Below, piece after piece: positions 34,924 to 46,984 of a stretch of DNA of 64,000 nucleotides. The translations under genes were made by a program, and so were the position numbers. Source of the DNA: Melieria omissa (lineage: Eukaryota > Arthropoda > Insecta > Diptera > Ulidiidae); NCBI GenBank assembly GCA_963971225.1, contig OZ020267.1:124487568-124551567 (forward strand), read 5' to 3'. The notes beneath the pieces were generated by a model. That model did not search any database. It was not told the origin of the DNA and saw only the letters and a list, made by a program, of their open reading frames with translations. The first letter of the stretch is position 1; each line of letters opens with the position of its first letter.

Positions 34924-37900
34924 CTGAAACGAAAAAATATTAATTAATTTTTTCTATTTCTTACAACAACATGCGGCAAATCTCTTTGCAATCCAAAAAT
35001 GCACTACAGCAACAACAACAAGTACAACAAACATAAAGAAAAACATTGTCAGTTGGCGCAGCGCAATTTTGATGAATTAAATCAGTCGCGTGCAGGCGGC
35101 GACCCAGCGGACGGCAGCCGTGGGTCGGACCGCAGCAACAGCGCCACTGTTGCTATTGTTCGATCGTTGCAACGGATGCTGGGGCGCGTGCAACAGTTTT
35201 CACTCGCAGCAGCAGCATCGCTCGTCAAATGGACAGCAACATTTTCGTTACCGACCGACGGCAGTTGTTGTACATTGTCCGCATTCGTTGCGTTTTTGTG
35301 CTTGTTTGCAGCAAACTTGTTGCTGGTGTTATTGTAATTGTAGTTGTTGGTATTTGTATTGTTGCTGCCGCCGCCGTTGCTCTGCACTTTTCCAGTCGTA
35401 CGACAAAAACATCACGAATTGTTTGTTATTCGTCAGTAGTGTCGGTTTTTTTTTCGGTGCGCCACTGTTGCCTTTGTTGTTGTTGCTGCTGGTTACTTTT
35501 AGGATAAGGTTCATTATTGCCGACAATCAAAGCAATGAACGCGCAGATAAATATTGCTACATGACAGCGGATCGCGTTTGTGGAAATAGCAACACTGACG
35601 CGGCGGCGGCTACTTCCATTTTTCGCAACGCGTCGGCCTGGGTGCCTGACTGACTGAGTGAGTGAGTGAGTGCGCAGTTGATTAGTGAGGTTAGGATTGC
35701 TGCGAGCACACAACGCGACGCTACAAAAGGCGGTCGCTCCACTGTTTGACCATAAGCAGCGGCCCATGTTTTCGCATATAAAACAGTGCAGTTTTTTGAG
35801 GCTGATTAGGTTTTTACTTCCCGCAGTGAGTGACACTCTGATCTCCTTCCCGCTGATGTCGTATTTTTTTTTAAATTGATAATTTTTGTGGGATTTTTGC
35901 TTTTGGAAAGTTTTCTTTTCAATTGTGGAGAAACTTAATTTGAGTTACAGAAATGTGCGTTGCGTGGGAGAAGGTTGAGAATGAAAATGTATTTGAGAGT
36001 TTTAAGAAATAAGAAGTGGCTGGGTCACGAATGGATAAACGTCTAATTTTGGATATTGCGATCTCCGAGGTTTTGAGTGAGTTTAAGGTCAATAAAAATG
36101 AAGTGTCTTAATATTTTATGATGGAAAGTAGCGATATTTTTGAGGGACCTGCACCGTTAGTACTTTTAGGTTTTGGATATTTTTTTGAACATTTATAGAA
36201 GAATCTGTACTTTTCAATACATACTTTTCATGAAAATAGCCAGTTAACGCTGCTATTTTCAATGCCACACGAAACCTAACTAAATCGATTACATACTGCG
36301 TACTTTTTTAAATTTCATACAATTATCGCTACAGAGTAGTGAGTACTTTTTAAAGTACCATACAACTGTCAGTACGGGGTACTTTTCGGTGCTGAATACA
36401 AGTAACTATCGATTCTGGGTGTTTTCCATTATGAGTCGATAGTTTGCCAGACTGAATCGAGTACTTTTCGATACTAAGTACTTTTTCTTATTAATCGATA
36501 TTGATTACTTTTTCTCGAAATCAAAATTTTCCAGCTAATACCGAGTACTGTCTTTACTGAGTATAAGTATCGATGCTGAGTACTTTCCGTCGTGAATCTA
36601 TAGTTTTATAGATTGAACCGAGTACTTTTCGATACTTAGCACTTTTCGTTATTAATCGCTAATGATTACTTTTCAGGTTCAAGATATTCCGGATAGTCAA
36701 TACTGATTATTGTCGTAACTGAGTACAAGTATCGATGCTGAGTACTTTCCGTTTCTAATCGATACTTATTACTTTCTCGGACGTCAGAGAAAGTAATCAG
36801 TACCGTTTTTTATTAATGCTGGATGCTTTCATCACTGCACAAGTATCGATACTGGATATTTTTTTAAAATTGAACCGATTACTTTTCGTACACAATTTCG
36901 TACAATTATCAATACTCAGAAGTTTTCATTACTGAATACTTTTGGATATTGCAAACAAGTGATCGGCACTACGTTTCTACTTGCGATCTGAATACAACTA
37001 TCTATACTGAGTACTTTTTGATAGTGAATACAAATATCGATAATTAGTATATTTGGTCACAATTATCGCTACCGAAACATTTCATTACTGAAGATATCTA
37101 GCGACATATGGATCGACCTTATAATTATGCACTAATGACATAGAATTTTCAATCTAATAAAGTAAGTTTTCAATTAGAAATTATAAAACCTGACTTCTTT
37201 GTTTCATTTGAAAGTTCTACACCTTTGAAAAACATCCTTTTGCTATTGTGGTTGGAGTCAAAACAGCTTAACATAATTTTTAAGGTAGGTGTGATATTGG
37301 TCGGCTGCAATTTTCATTGGAAGCGTGAAAAGTTGATGAGCCTGAAGGTACTATTACATTCACCTTTGTATCTGAACAACAAAACCAACTCAGAATTGTT
37401 AAAGCCGCCTAAGTAAATAACTAAATAACTCATGTTTTCTTAAAACTAAGCAATGACCAACTTCCACGTATTGCTATGTGCAAGTTTCTACAACATTTCT
37501 GAGGCGCAAAATTTCGCCAGAACCTTGACTGCTACTTGTTATGAATGCATTACACGCCAATGTTTTATTTTTGTTTATGTTAATTTTTGCATAATTCTCG
37601 CTTCGTTGGCAATTTATGTATCGCCGTTGGTGCGTTTTGTGAGTATTCGGAATTGTTGTCAACATTAAATGTCAATAAGCATAAATTTGCAACGGAGGGG
37701 GTCTAAACACACAAACGAACACATACGCACACACATGCAAACATTTGCAAGCGGCGGCGAATTGAATGTTAAGGCACAAGGGCGCCCAGCTGACTCGTTT
37801 CAGCTGCAGCGCCGAAATATTGCAAGTCTGCCTTCATAAGCAGCTTCCAATGAAAAGTCAATAAACAACATAACAACAAACACACATACAAACATGAAAG

Positions 37901-38432
37901 CGCATTGTGTGCGCTGTTATTGATTTAATTTGCGAGCGAACTGCGTTGAGTCGCATTCTGGGGCCCACAGCGAGGCTCAATTTGTAGCGCTGCCACGTTG
38001 GTGGCGTGCGTGGGATTTGCTCCGATCTTGCATTTATTATTATTTTTTATTGATAAAATGTTGCGCTTTCAGTGCGCTGCAGATTGACAGATGCGATAAG
38101 ATGCGACACAGACACACACACACACAGCTGCAGCAGTGTCATGGCCGCCATCAAGGAGGCTGCGTCAATGATTGGCGTATGTGACATGCCACAGATGACA
38201 AGTACTATTTTTAGTTGTTGCTATCTGAACTCGATTCATGGTTCAAGTTAGAGAGTCAGCTTCCCAATTGGCCAAAATCTTTCATTTCGATTGAGCTCAA
38301 CTTTAAGCTTAAAATAATCGCAGCTCTGCACACGGCCCCATCTGTTGCCGTTCACACCTGTCAGCGCGCTGCCCAATTACGCGTCGCTCTTTGTTCGTTG
38401 GCAGCCTGGCTGCGAGAATTATGCACACTTAC
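34924..38432 (-). other. ds: ds intron, 3.5 kb
   Basis: Bounded by donor GTAAGTGTG at 38432 and acceptor TTCGTTTCAG. The acceptor-proximal part (34980-35850) is rich in CAA/TTG triplets and has several short open frames without family resemblance. The middle (about 36120-37090) is a degenerate array of TACTTTT and ATCGATA motifs, listed separately. The rest shows nothing recognisable. Confidence 0.85.
36120..37090. repeat. degenerate array of TACTTTT / ATCGATA motifs in ds intron
   Basis: About 1 kb in which GAGTACTTTTCGATACT, ACTAAGTACTTTT, ACAAGTATCGATACTG and similar variants recur every 25-60 bp with loose spacing. It looks like an old, eroded short-unit satellite. No coding potential. 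Confidence 0.7.
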
Positions 38433-38805
38433 CCGACGGTCGTGATGAGGCCGCTCTTGCTGTCAATCGCAAACAGCCACTGTGTCTCATTAGCGAGCGA
38501 GTACACCAGCCGCGCATTGATGCCCAGATCGGCGTCCGTGGCGCGAATGCGCAGCACGCTTGCGCCCACCGCTGCATCCTCGGCAATGCTCGCCGCGTAC
38601 TTGGACTGCTCGAAGCGCGGATCGTTGTCGTTCTGGTCCTCGACAATGACGGTGACGTTGCAGTGGCCCTGGTAGCTGACGGGCGTGCCGTGATCTTGCG
38701 CCTGAATTTGCAGCAAGTAGCGCGAGTGCTGCTCACGATCCAGCGAGCGTGCGGTCAGCTCGCCGCTGTGCATATCGATGCTGAACTTGTTGCCCACATT
38801 GCCAC
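38433..38805 (-). CDS. ds: dachsous exon (one cadherin repeat boundary)
   Basis: Separated from the previous exon by a 91-bp intron, by far the shortest in the window. Acceptor GCTTTCAG precedes 38805; donor GTAAGTGTG starts at 38432. Phase 1 in, phase 2 out; residues 897-1020. Motifs in order are NVGNKFSIDMHSGEL, LDREQHSRYLL, VEDQNDNDPRF, DADLGINARLVYSL and SGLITTV. The last codon is split (GG plus G) and completes as Gly before PLDRERQHVYNF of the following exon, a continuous cadherin strand. Confidence 0.92.
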
Positions 38806-38896
38806 CTGAAAGCAGCGTAAACGAACGGAAGAGAAGAGAAGCAAATTTCATGGATTTAGCAAGAATGAAGAGCTTTGCGTCCAAGTGCCGTCTCAC

Positions 38897-39316
38897 CTAT
38901 GATGCTGTAGACCAGCTCGCCGTTGGCGCCCTCATCCAGATCGGTGGCCACCACTGTGTGTACGACCGCCAAGTCGTTGTTTTCCGGCACGGAGAGCGCG
39001 TAGCACGAACCCGGCCGAAATTCAGGTGCATGATCATTAACGTCGCCAATAGCGATCACAATCGTCGCAATGTCAAATTGTCCGTTCAGCGCGGCCGTTG
39101 CGGTGCCGTCGGCGTTGCCGCTGCCGCTGCCGGTGGCTGTCGCTGTGGCGGAACGCTGTGCCGCTGCATGATTGGTGTCATATACGTAGATCGGTATCGT
39201 GTAGCGCGCCTTTGTTTCGCGATCAAACTGTCCGCGCGTGGTGACAATTCCGCGCTGTGTGTCGACGTGGAAGTGATTATCGGCGACACCTGCTGGGATC
39301 TCGTATGTGAGATTTG
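38897..39316 (-). CDS. ds: dachsous exon (one cadherin repeat boundary)
   Basis: Acceptor CCAACACAG precedes 39316; donor GTGAGACG starts at 38896. Phase 1 in and out; residues 757-896. It contains NLTYEIPAGVADNHFHVD, FDRETKARYTIPIYVYD, an Ala/Thr/Gly/Ser low-complexity insert before a strand, the boundary IGDVNDHAPEF, and DLDEGANGELVYSI. The upstream open frame continues past the acceptor to an apparent Met, but joining at CAG restores both phase and the DNANLTYEI motif. A 72-bp palindromic element sits about 100 bp upstream of this acceptor. Confidence 0.92.
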
Positions 39317-39418
39317 CTGTGTTGGCCATGCAAAGAGAAGAGCGCACGAAACGCATTCGTGTTGGTGTACATATTGAAAATGCATTTACCGTTAATTTTT
39401 GTTGTTGTTTGCATATGG

Positions 39419-39490
39419 TCGCCTCGGAAAACTAATGTCGTATGTTTCATTGAGCCTAGTAAGACATACGACATTTGTTTTCTGAGGCGA
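39419..39490. mobile_element. 72-bp palindromic element, copy 1
   Basis: The left arm starts TCGCCTCGGAAAACTAATGT and continues CGTATGT; the right arm is its inverse with two mismatches in 27, around an 18-base loop. A second 72-bp copy lies at 48323-48394. It sits in the ds intron about 100 bp upstream of the acceptor at 39317. No protein is encoded. Confidence 0.75.
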
Positions 39491-42132
39491 CGATTTGGCG
39501 AATGCAAAAGTTGATGAGTCTTTTGGCGTTTACAAGTGACTGAATGGCTGAGCGAACAATTGAGTGAGTGAGTGACTGACTGACAGTCACCGCTGCCCGA
39601 GGTGCAACACTTGGCGTTGTCAATCAAAGTTTAAGTTAAAGTTAAATGTGACAAACACGAACAATCACAAAGCAAAGAAATCGAGTTGAGTTGAACGTAG
39701 AATGGCAAATGGAATTTTGCCAGAAAATGTGACAATTTTTGGGAGAGTTTGTGCACGAAATTAAGGAAAATTTTAGACAATGAAATGAATGATATTTATG
39801 AAAATATTTTGGAGGTGCAGAGTAAAGAGGTAAGAGGGAGTAAAATAAAAAACTAAATACAAATATTCATGACTTGACCTCAATTTAGTAATAAAATTTT
39901 ACTTTAGGCAAAGTTTGAAGAAACCGAACTCTTCTGGAAAGAAGAGTTTGGCGGCAGTTTAAATGTTCTCAAGGTGATTGTAAGAAAAAGCTTAAACTGA
40001 ACTGGCATCGATCAACTCTACAAAAGTGCAATTAATTAATTTCAGTCAGCAATCAGCAAATCTGTAAAATTCATAAACTGCGGCGCATTGTGAATGCAAC
40101 TTCGGCAGATAAATCGTTTAGTTTTAATTAATACCAAAATAAATGATAACATGTCCTTGAGACCATACGAACAGCGGCATTAAAAACTCATGTAATTAAA
40201 AAATAAAACAACTACAACGATGACAAAAAAACTCAATAATAATAACAACAACAACAGCTACAGCATCACTATGCCGGCTTGAAGTGCAACAAGAAGCTGC
40301 CTGGTGCAGCCGCCAACAGCGTTCGAACGCCATAAACCGAATGCAAATAATAATAAAAAGCAATAAAAACAAACAACTCCAAAGAAACCGTCGTCTACTT
40401 AATTTAACAGTGGTGGCCATAAATTCAGCAACAAAGTCAAAAGCAATGGCAGTGAGCAGCGACCGACAGCCGCCGCAGTGCCAAAGCGGCTGGCAACCGC
40501 AAACGCGGCTGCGGTCCGAGTAACGGCGTTGCGTAAATGGAATTGGAACTGGCGAAAATGGCCGGTCAGTGGGAATCCACATCGAACCGAACAAATATGC
40601 GCGCGCAGATTGAAAAACCCACACAGCGAGTGCAGTGGCCGCAGCGTTGAGTTCATCAGCTATTAGAAGCGAAGAAGTGCGTTCGAATGTGGCCAACACT
40701 TTTGGCGCATTAATCACAATTCAGTCGAGAATTAATTCATGCCAATGAAATATTTTCATTGGGCAAACACAAAACAATTAGAAGCGCTGTGGCGGAACCA
40801 CAAAATGGCACATTTTGTCGACATTAACTGGTTGCTGTGTCAGCGTTGCTGTCCGCTGCTGACTGCCTGACGGTTGGTTTTTGGCCACTGCCATTACTTT
40901 TTGTGTTGGCTGGCAATGACTTTAAGGAACGTATTCGCGTTCATTTGGTCTCCATTCAGTGCTCAGCACTCTGAATGTTGCAAGTCTGGCAGCGGCCGCG
41001 ATACCAAAACAATGGAACAATATTTTATCAAGTGTTTGAAATTTTGCAATTTATCGTAAAATGCCACAACAGGTTGTCCGCGCTGGACTGGCTGGCTATC
41101 AGCTACTTGCTGTTTGTCGCTGTTGTTGTATTTGTTTGTGTATTTTATTAGGCTCCGCAGAGTTGTAAAGCTACTGGAAGTGGTTAAAGCTGAATTCCAA
41201 CGTATTTTAAGAACTTATTTTGAAAAAATTAGAAATAAAAAACTAAAATAAAAAAAAAATTAAACGAAAAATAAATCAAATGAAAAAAATATAAATAAAA
41301 AAACAAATTTTAAATTTTAAACTTTTTTTTAATTTTAAGAAATTAAATGCAAAAAATAATTGAATTAAATTTCTATTTTAATTTTTTAAAATGTTTTCAA
41401 AATGTTTTAATTATTTCAAAAAATAATAATAAATGTATTAAATATAAAAAAAATGTAATTTTAATTTTTTTTTTAATTTAAAAAAATTAAATGAAAAAAT
41501 AATTGAATTAAATTTATATTTTAATGTTTTGAAGATTGAACAAAATAAATAAATTTTTACAAATACAATATTTTCAGATTATATCAGATATTCAGATATT
41601 TTCAGATTTCGCGATTTTTAATAAAATTTGTTAAAATATGATAAGTTTTTAAAATTAAAAAAATTAAATTTATTCAATTAAAAAAATTCACTAATGCGTT
41701 TTGATTTTATCTCTTCAGATTCAGATAATATTTTCAGATTTCGTTGAATATTATTATTTTAAATAACATTTGTTAAAATGTGATAAGTTTTTAAAGTTAA
41801 AAAAAATTAATTTTATTCAATTAATTAATTTTAATTAATTTTGGAGTGGTTCTCTTATAAGCCCCAAATTTTTTAATGCAAAAACGAAACTCTTTGTTTG
41901 TAACTTTGCTACAGTTTGTGGTCAGTTAAAAAAATTGCTTGTCATAAAGACGACTTCTTTAAACAAAAGACTAAAGAGACAAACTTGAAGAAATAAAAAA
42001 CGTCTAACATTTCAAAATGTTTAAAAACTCGATATCAATTAATACAAAAAAGCCCCTCAAACGTACCAAAAAGTCACTACACCTAAACACAAAAGAATCA
42101 AGCAACATACTCGCCATTTCAACCAACATATA

Positions 42133-42371
42133 CAGTCGTGTCTGGGTATAGTGAACACCTCGATATAGTGAACACCTCGATATAGTGAACACCCAAATTT
42201 TGACATCGCGCCTCTAAATATAGAAACAAATTTTCAAGCAAAAAACAAAAAGTGTATTTTGAGCAAATAAAACGAGTTTTTGAACAAAAATGTTAACCTT
42301 GATATAGTGAACAACCTCAATACAGTGAACAGGCCTTGCAATAATTAGTTCACTATATCCAGACACCACTG
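42133..42371. mobile_element. pogo-like MITE next to a ds splice donor
   Basis: Inverted termini CAGTCGTGTCTGGGTATAGT (left) and CAGTGGTGTCTGGATATAGT (right, reversed), both continuing GAAC, with TA flanks at 42131-42132 and 42372-42373. It is 239 bp with internal repeats of CTCGATATAGTGAACA. CAGT-type ends and a TA target fit the pogo/Tigger group. It lies in the ds intron, 28 bp from the donor at 42401. Confidence 0.85.
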
Positions 42372-42401
42372 TACATATATGTCTTTAATCGTTCAACTCA
42401 C

Positions 42402-43632
42402 CATTGTCGCCGCCGTTGAACGACTTGGCCGACACCTGCACCACAAAGCTGCCCGTGAGCGCACTTTCCGATATGTTCGCATAGTAGATCGCCTGCAGGA
42501 AGCGCGGCGGCTTGCTGCTGGTGCCCTGCACCAAAATCTGCAAATGCAACAATGTCTGCTGTGGCGTCGGGCTGCCGTGATCGCTGGCGCTAATCACCAA
42601 ATTGAAACGATTTCGATTGTTGGCGTAGGTGGGCGCATCGATAGCAGTGGCGCCGCTGCCCGCGTGTCCCACAGTGGGCGGCAGCAGTTTGGCGAGCTCA
42701 ATGTGACCGGACTGGGCATTCATGCGAAAGCGTCCATCCTCGTTGCCGCTGACAATGGCATAGGCCAGCCGTGCATTCTCGCCAGCATCGCGATCGACGG
42801 CCACAATGTGCGCCACCGTCTCGCCAATGCGCTTCGCATCGCTCAGATAAATGCTGGCAGCCGGCGCATTGCCGCTGTTGGCGTTGGCGCTGACAGCGGG
42901 CGAAACAAATTGCGGCGCATTGTCATTGGCATCGATGACCTTCAACAGCGCTGTCACAGTGGTTTGCAGTCGCTCGGTGACGTTGGACGATTGATCCAGC
43001 GCCTGCACAATCAGCGTGTACTCCTTGATGGACTCGTAGTCGAGCGGTGCGAGCAGCGTCAGCGCGCCCGTGAGCGCATCAATGCTGAAGAGTGGCGCAT
43101 GTTCGGGCTGCTTGGACTTGTCCAGCGGTGTGACGGCGTGATCGCTACCATTGGTGCTGACCAGACCAGACATGGGCGTGTAGCGCAGCAGCCGGTACTG
43201 CAGTTCGCCGTTGGTGCCGGTGTCGGCATCGGTGGCAGTGAAGTTGTACACAACGCTGCCCATGGCGGTCGTTTCGCTGACGTGCAACTGAATGGGATCG
43301 TTGGGCCATTTGGGCGGATTGTCGTTGACGTCGGCAATCTCCACTTTGACGGTGATGGCGCTGCTCTGCGGATTGTTGCTGGCGCTCGTGTCGAGTGCGC
43401 GTATCTCCAGACGAAATTCGGACTGGGTTTCGCGATCGAGACGGCGCGCCACCACCAGAGAACCTGTCTGCCGGTCGATGTCGAAGGCGCCCTCGATGGC
43501 GTCCTTGACGAGTGAGGAGAGCGTGTAGGTGATGAACAGGTGTTCGTTGCTGCCGACAAGGTTCTGCTGCTCGAAACGCTCGTTGGGTCCGACAGAGCCG
43601 ACCACATGGCCCACTTGGACGTCCTCGCGCAC
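42402..43632 (-). CDS. ds: dachsous exon (three cadherin repeats)
   Basis: Acceptor TTCCTTACAG precedes 43632; donor GTGAGTTG starts at 42401. Phase 0 in, phase 1 out; residues 347-756. Repeat boundaries are IADVNDNPPKW, VIDANDNAPQFV and a degenerate third (GTSSKPPRF) that lacks the DxNDN calcium motif, so one inter-repeat linker here may be calcium-free. LDRE-type motifs appear as LDRETQSEFRLEI and LDYESIKEYTL. The third repeat includes an alanine/asparagine-rich stretch near SANANSGNAPAAS. The exon ends AAT-G and joins CA-AAT of the next exon to give DNANLTYEI. The downstream intron carries a MITE only 28 bp from the donor. Confidence 0.93.
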
Positions 43633-46429
43633 CTGTAAGGAAATTTGAGAATATTTTGTTTTGTTAATAGAAGTTTAACAATTCTCAGTGAAAGGTGAAA
43701 ATTAGTCATGAAGAATTGTTTATTTCAACATAAATTAATTTATCATTTTCATAATCTTTTTTCAAATAGAAGTGCAAAAATTTTTTTATGAAAAGTTTAA
43801 CAGATTTGTGCTTCGTTCCTTCACTTTCTCAACTCTACTAATTTCTTCTCCCTGTTTGACTTCCTTAGCGTTCCAAGAAATTTTGTGTGATTTCACCTGC
43901 ACAAAAGCCAATGTCTCAAATTGCACTTTGACCCATAAAACCCAATATATATTTATGAATATATTTTTTTTCTTATTGCATTTCCCTTGGCGTGATGACA
44001 CTGCCTGCAAGGAAGCGTTACTCATCGATCCGAAATGTTCTGAGCGGCCCCGTCCAACAACTTGTTTGCCTTTCAGTCTCTTCTTAATCTCAACAACGGT
44101 GTTGAAAATCCAATCTGAATGCCATAATTCATACGTGAAGATTACCACAAAAGATCAACATTTAAAGCGGCAATTTATTTTTTCTGCGTTTTTCATTTTG
44201 AACTTTTACACAGGATTGAAAAAAAGTTATTTAATAAAGGCAAAAGGGTGGCGGCAGAAAGACGACGCAAGCAGCGCAGACCAAATCCTCACAAAAATAC
44301 ACTAATATTTCAGAAAACCGAGAACATAAAGTATGCCAAAATTACCAAAAAGCCAAAATAACAAAATAACAAAAACAACAATAACAACAAAAAGCACAAT
44401 CAATGCTGTTAGTGCCGAAATGCGCCAACACAGAAGTTGGCGTTGCTATAGCAACGTTCAGGCATTAAAAAGAAATTATGCATTCCTGCCAAGTTGGCGG
44501 CCTCAAATCAACGCAAACAACAACAACAACAACTACAAACAACAATAACAACAACTGCGGTAACTTTTTAATATGCAAAACCGCAAAACCGCTTAAAAAT
44601 GCTGCGGATTTTTATGTTTTCGCTTTGTCTTTTGCGCTGCTGCGTTGAGGCTTTTTTTGAAATGTGCGCGCGCGGACAAAAAAAAATATGAAAATTATGT
44701 GCGTGTGTGTGTGTGCTCGTCCGCATTTGTGAATATGTTGTAAATATTTTTTTGCGGCGCGCGTACAACTCAAAATGGAGACACAAAAATGACAGCGACC
44801 AGATTTATGCTGCAGCTTTCTTGCGGTTTGCAACCGCAGTTTTGGCCTCCGTACACTTTTGCGTTGCGTTGCGTCGCTCTGACGCTCACTGTGCTGTGCG
44901 CGTACGGTTTTAAGTTTGTAGTTGTTGTTGTTGTTGTTGTCATTTTTGGTTTAATGTTTTTTGGCCATAATTTCAGGGAATGCTTCATTTGGTTGCGGCT
45001 GCCGCCGTTGCACTTTGCAATGACATTGTTCCGCTGCAGTCGGTGGCAGCAACTGTTGAGACCTCTTCAACAGCCATTAAAATTATCATATCGCCTGGAA
45101 TATATATACATATATGCTACATATATGTATGTATGTATGTGTTTGCATATGTAGAACTTGGGCTGCTGTTGTTTTGCTCTCGTAACGCTACAAATTATGC
45201 ACAGAATTGTGCTGACTGTGCTTATGGTCATTGCTGATGTTGTTGTTGTTATGGTTGTATTGTTGACTTTTTGATGTTGTTGGTGGTGGTGATTTGTGTG
45301 GCAACTGTTGCTGCAAAGCATTGCCAGCGAAATGCGAAATGTGAAATGATTTGTTACGCTCTGTAATTGGCCAAAAAAAATGTAATCTTCTCGAATCTGC
45401 CTGTTGTTCGCTTAGTTTCTTTTTCCACACTGCTTGCAATTGTTGTTGTTGTTGTTTCAGTTTGTGGTTATGCTGTTTGATGTTGTCATTGTTGTTATTT
45501 ATGAATGAGGACATGCAGGTATTAAGTGAGCTGTTTTCCTTAGCGAACTGAAGTGAGTAATTAAGCACACAAATTATGTGGAACGCTCTCGATTCGTTTT
45601 AGTTTTACTTCATTGGAGTAAAAATGTCTTATTTTGATTAAAAAAACATAAATGACAGTTTTTTAAGTTTTGAAATGAAGTTTACTATGCACTGAAAGCA
45701 AATTTGTCCATCCAATTGTGGATTTTTGATCTGTTCTTGCGCAGAATTTGAATTGAAAGTTTTCCTTTGGATATTTTATCAAAACGATGGTGGAAATAAT
45801 TTGAAAACAAAAAATTTGTTCAATTCAGTTGTTATTTAATTGAACTTGAATTTATTAAATTATTTAATTTAATTTATAGATTTAATTTATTTAATTTAAT
45901 TTATTAATTAAATTAATTTAATGTAATTAGTCGTTAAGGTTGTTGGTCGACGTCAACACCCCAAAGCCGATTCTAAAGTTAAATTGACCAAACGGTATTA
46001 CAGAATAGTCACTGCAGATGATTTCTTCAATTCGAGTTGTGAAGAGGGGCATTCATATTTTGAGGAACAGATCTATGATGAATGGCAAATCATAAGTCAG
46101 AACGTAATAATACGTATAATAATTTCAAATCACTTAATCACTTGGATCACTAAATTGATTACCTGGTGTCATATAAAGCAGTCATTATAACGCTGGACAA
46201 TCAAGCGAGCTAATCGGTGCTTCTGCCACTTAATGCTAACCTCAGAACAAAAGTGTTTGAATGGTTTCATAAACTGAATAAGTGCGCATGAATTACTTTG
46301 TGGACTGTTTTTTCTGTATTTTGGCAGCTATTCAGTATTCCGATTACTAAAAATGGAATATTGCATATAGGAAAAAGGCGTGGACATTGTAAAAACAATC
46401 GCTTTATTGAAACAATGATTTTCAGATCA

Positions 46430-46690
46430 AATCATCTCCCGAAAATTCGACTCAACTGGCCACAAACACTGTGTAATTTTTCTCTTTGGGTTTCGTCAAA
46501 TATCTGATCTATGCGAATAAATAAAACAAATTCCTGAGCTAATGGCCGAGATGCAACGCGTCATTGGTGAGATAAAAGCACAGCTTTGTCAAAATGTCAT
46601 CGAAAATCAAAAAAGACAAAGGTCAATGTTAGAGCACCGTTGACTGTTTGCTGGATATTTAATTTCATACTTAATTGTAATATGTCTACT
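46430..46690 (+). pseudogene. decayed mariner-superfamily transposase (maT/Tc-like)
   Basis: Broken plus-strand frames contain LNWPQTLCNFSLWVSSNI and RVIGEIKAQLCQNVIEN. This is the pattern of the C-terminal part of mariner-superfamily transposases with an FLWGY block and a VIGEI...LCQNVIEN tail. Stops lie between the pieces. No inverted repeats were located. Confidence 0.5.
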
Positions 46691-46984
46691 CCGTTCACAA
46701 ACAAGTTTGTTTTAAAATTTAACTGTGCTCTTTTATTTGGATTTCTTATAGCCACTGGGTGACTCGTATGTGTGAAATGGGAGCCAATTGTGACGAATCA
46801 AAATAAGCTGGCAGACGATCTAATAAGATCTCTAATAATTAGATCTAACGAGATCCATTACAATTAGATCATCTACGAGTTATACACTTTTGTGCGTTTA
46901 TGCTAAGAATTTGGGTTACTCTGGGTTTGTGACCGCAAATGCATTTATTTTAAGACAAAAGAATGGACAGATTAATTAAATTAG

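Larger units (their letters stand above)
39317..42401 (-). other. ds: ds intron, 3.1 kb
   Basis: Bounded by donor GTGAGTTG and acceptor CCAACACAG. It carries a pogo-like MITE near its 5' splice site and a 72-bp palindrome near its 3' splice site. Between about 41210 and 41870 it is extremely AT-rich with repeated TTTTAATTTT and TTCAGAT motifs. A GC-rich part (40250-40720) has open frames on both strands, but none resembles a known protein. Confidence 0.85.

Noticed and set aside
33522..34943. 473-codon open frame on the plus strand
   Set aside because: It lies antisense to a GC-rich ds exon, is rich in His/Arg/Ala/Val mirror words of cadherin codons, and has no domain of its own. A shadow of codon bias.
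35426..35836. 136-codon minus-strand frame upstream of a ds exon acceptor
   Set aside because: Considered as an alternative ds exon, but it has no cadherin motif and the flanking exons join in phase without it.
40196..40717. 173-codon minus-strand frame in a ds intron
   Set aside because: No recognisable domain, opposite strand also open, Cys/Phe/Ile-rich end comes from triplet runs, and the ds exons already join in frame without it.
42379..43515. 378-codon open frame on the plus strand
   Set aside because: Antisense to the ds exon at 42402-43632, with the same composition artefact.
43786..44305. Overlapping open frames of 120 and 177 codons on opposite strands
   Set aside because: Neither shows a domain, and both lie in intron sequence next to a ds donor/acceptor pair that splices cleanly.
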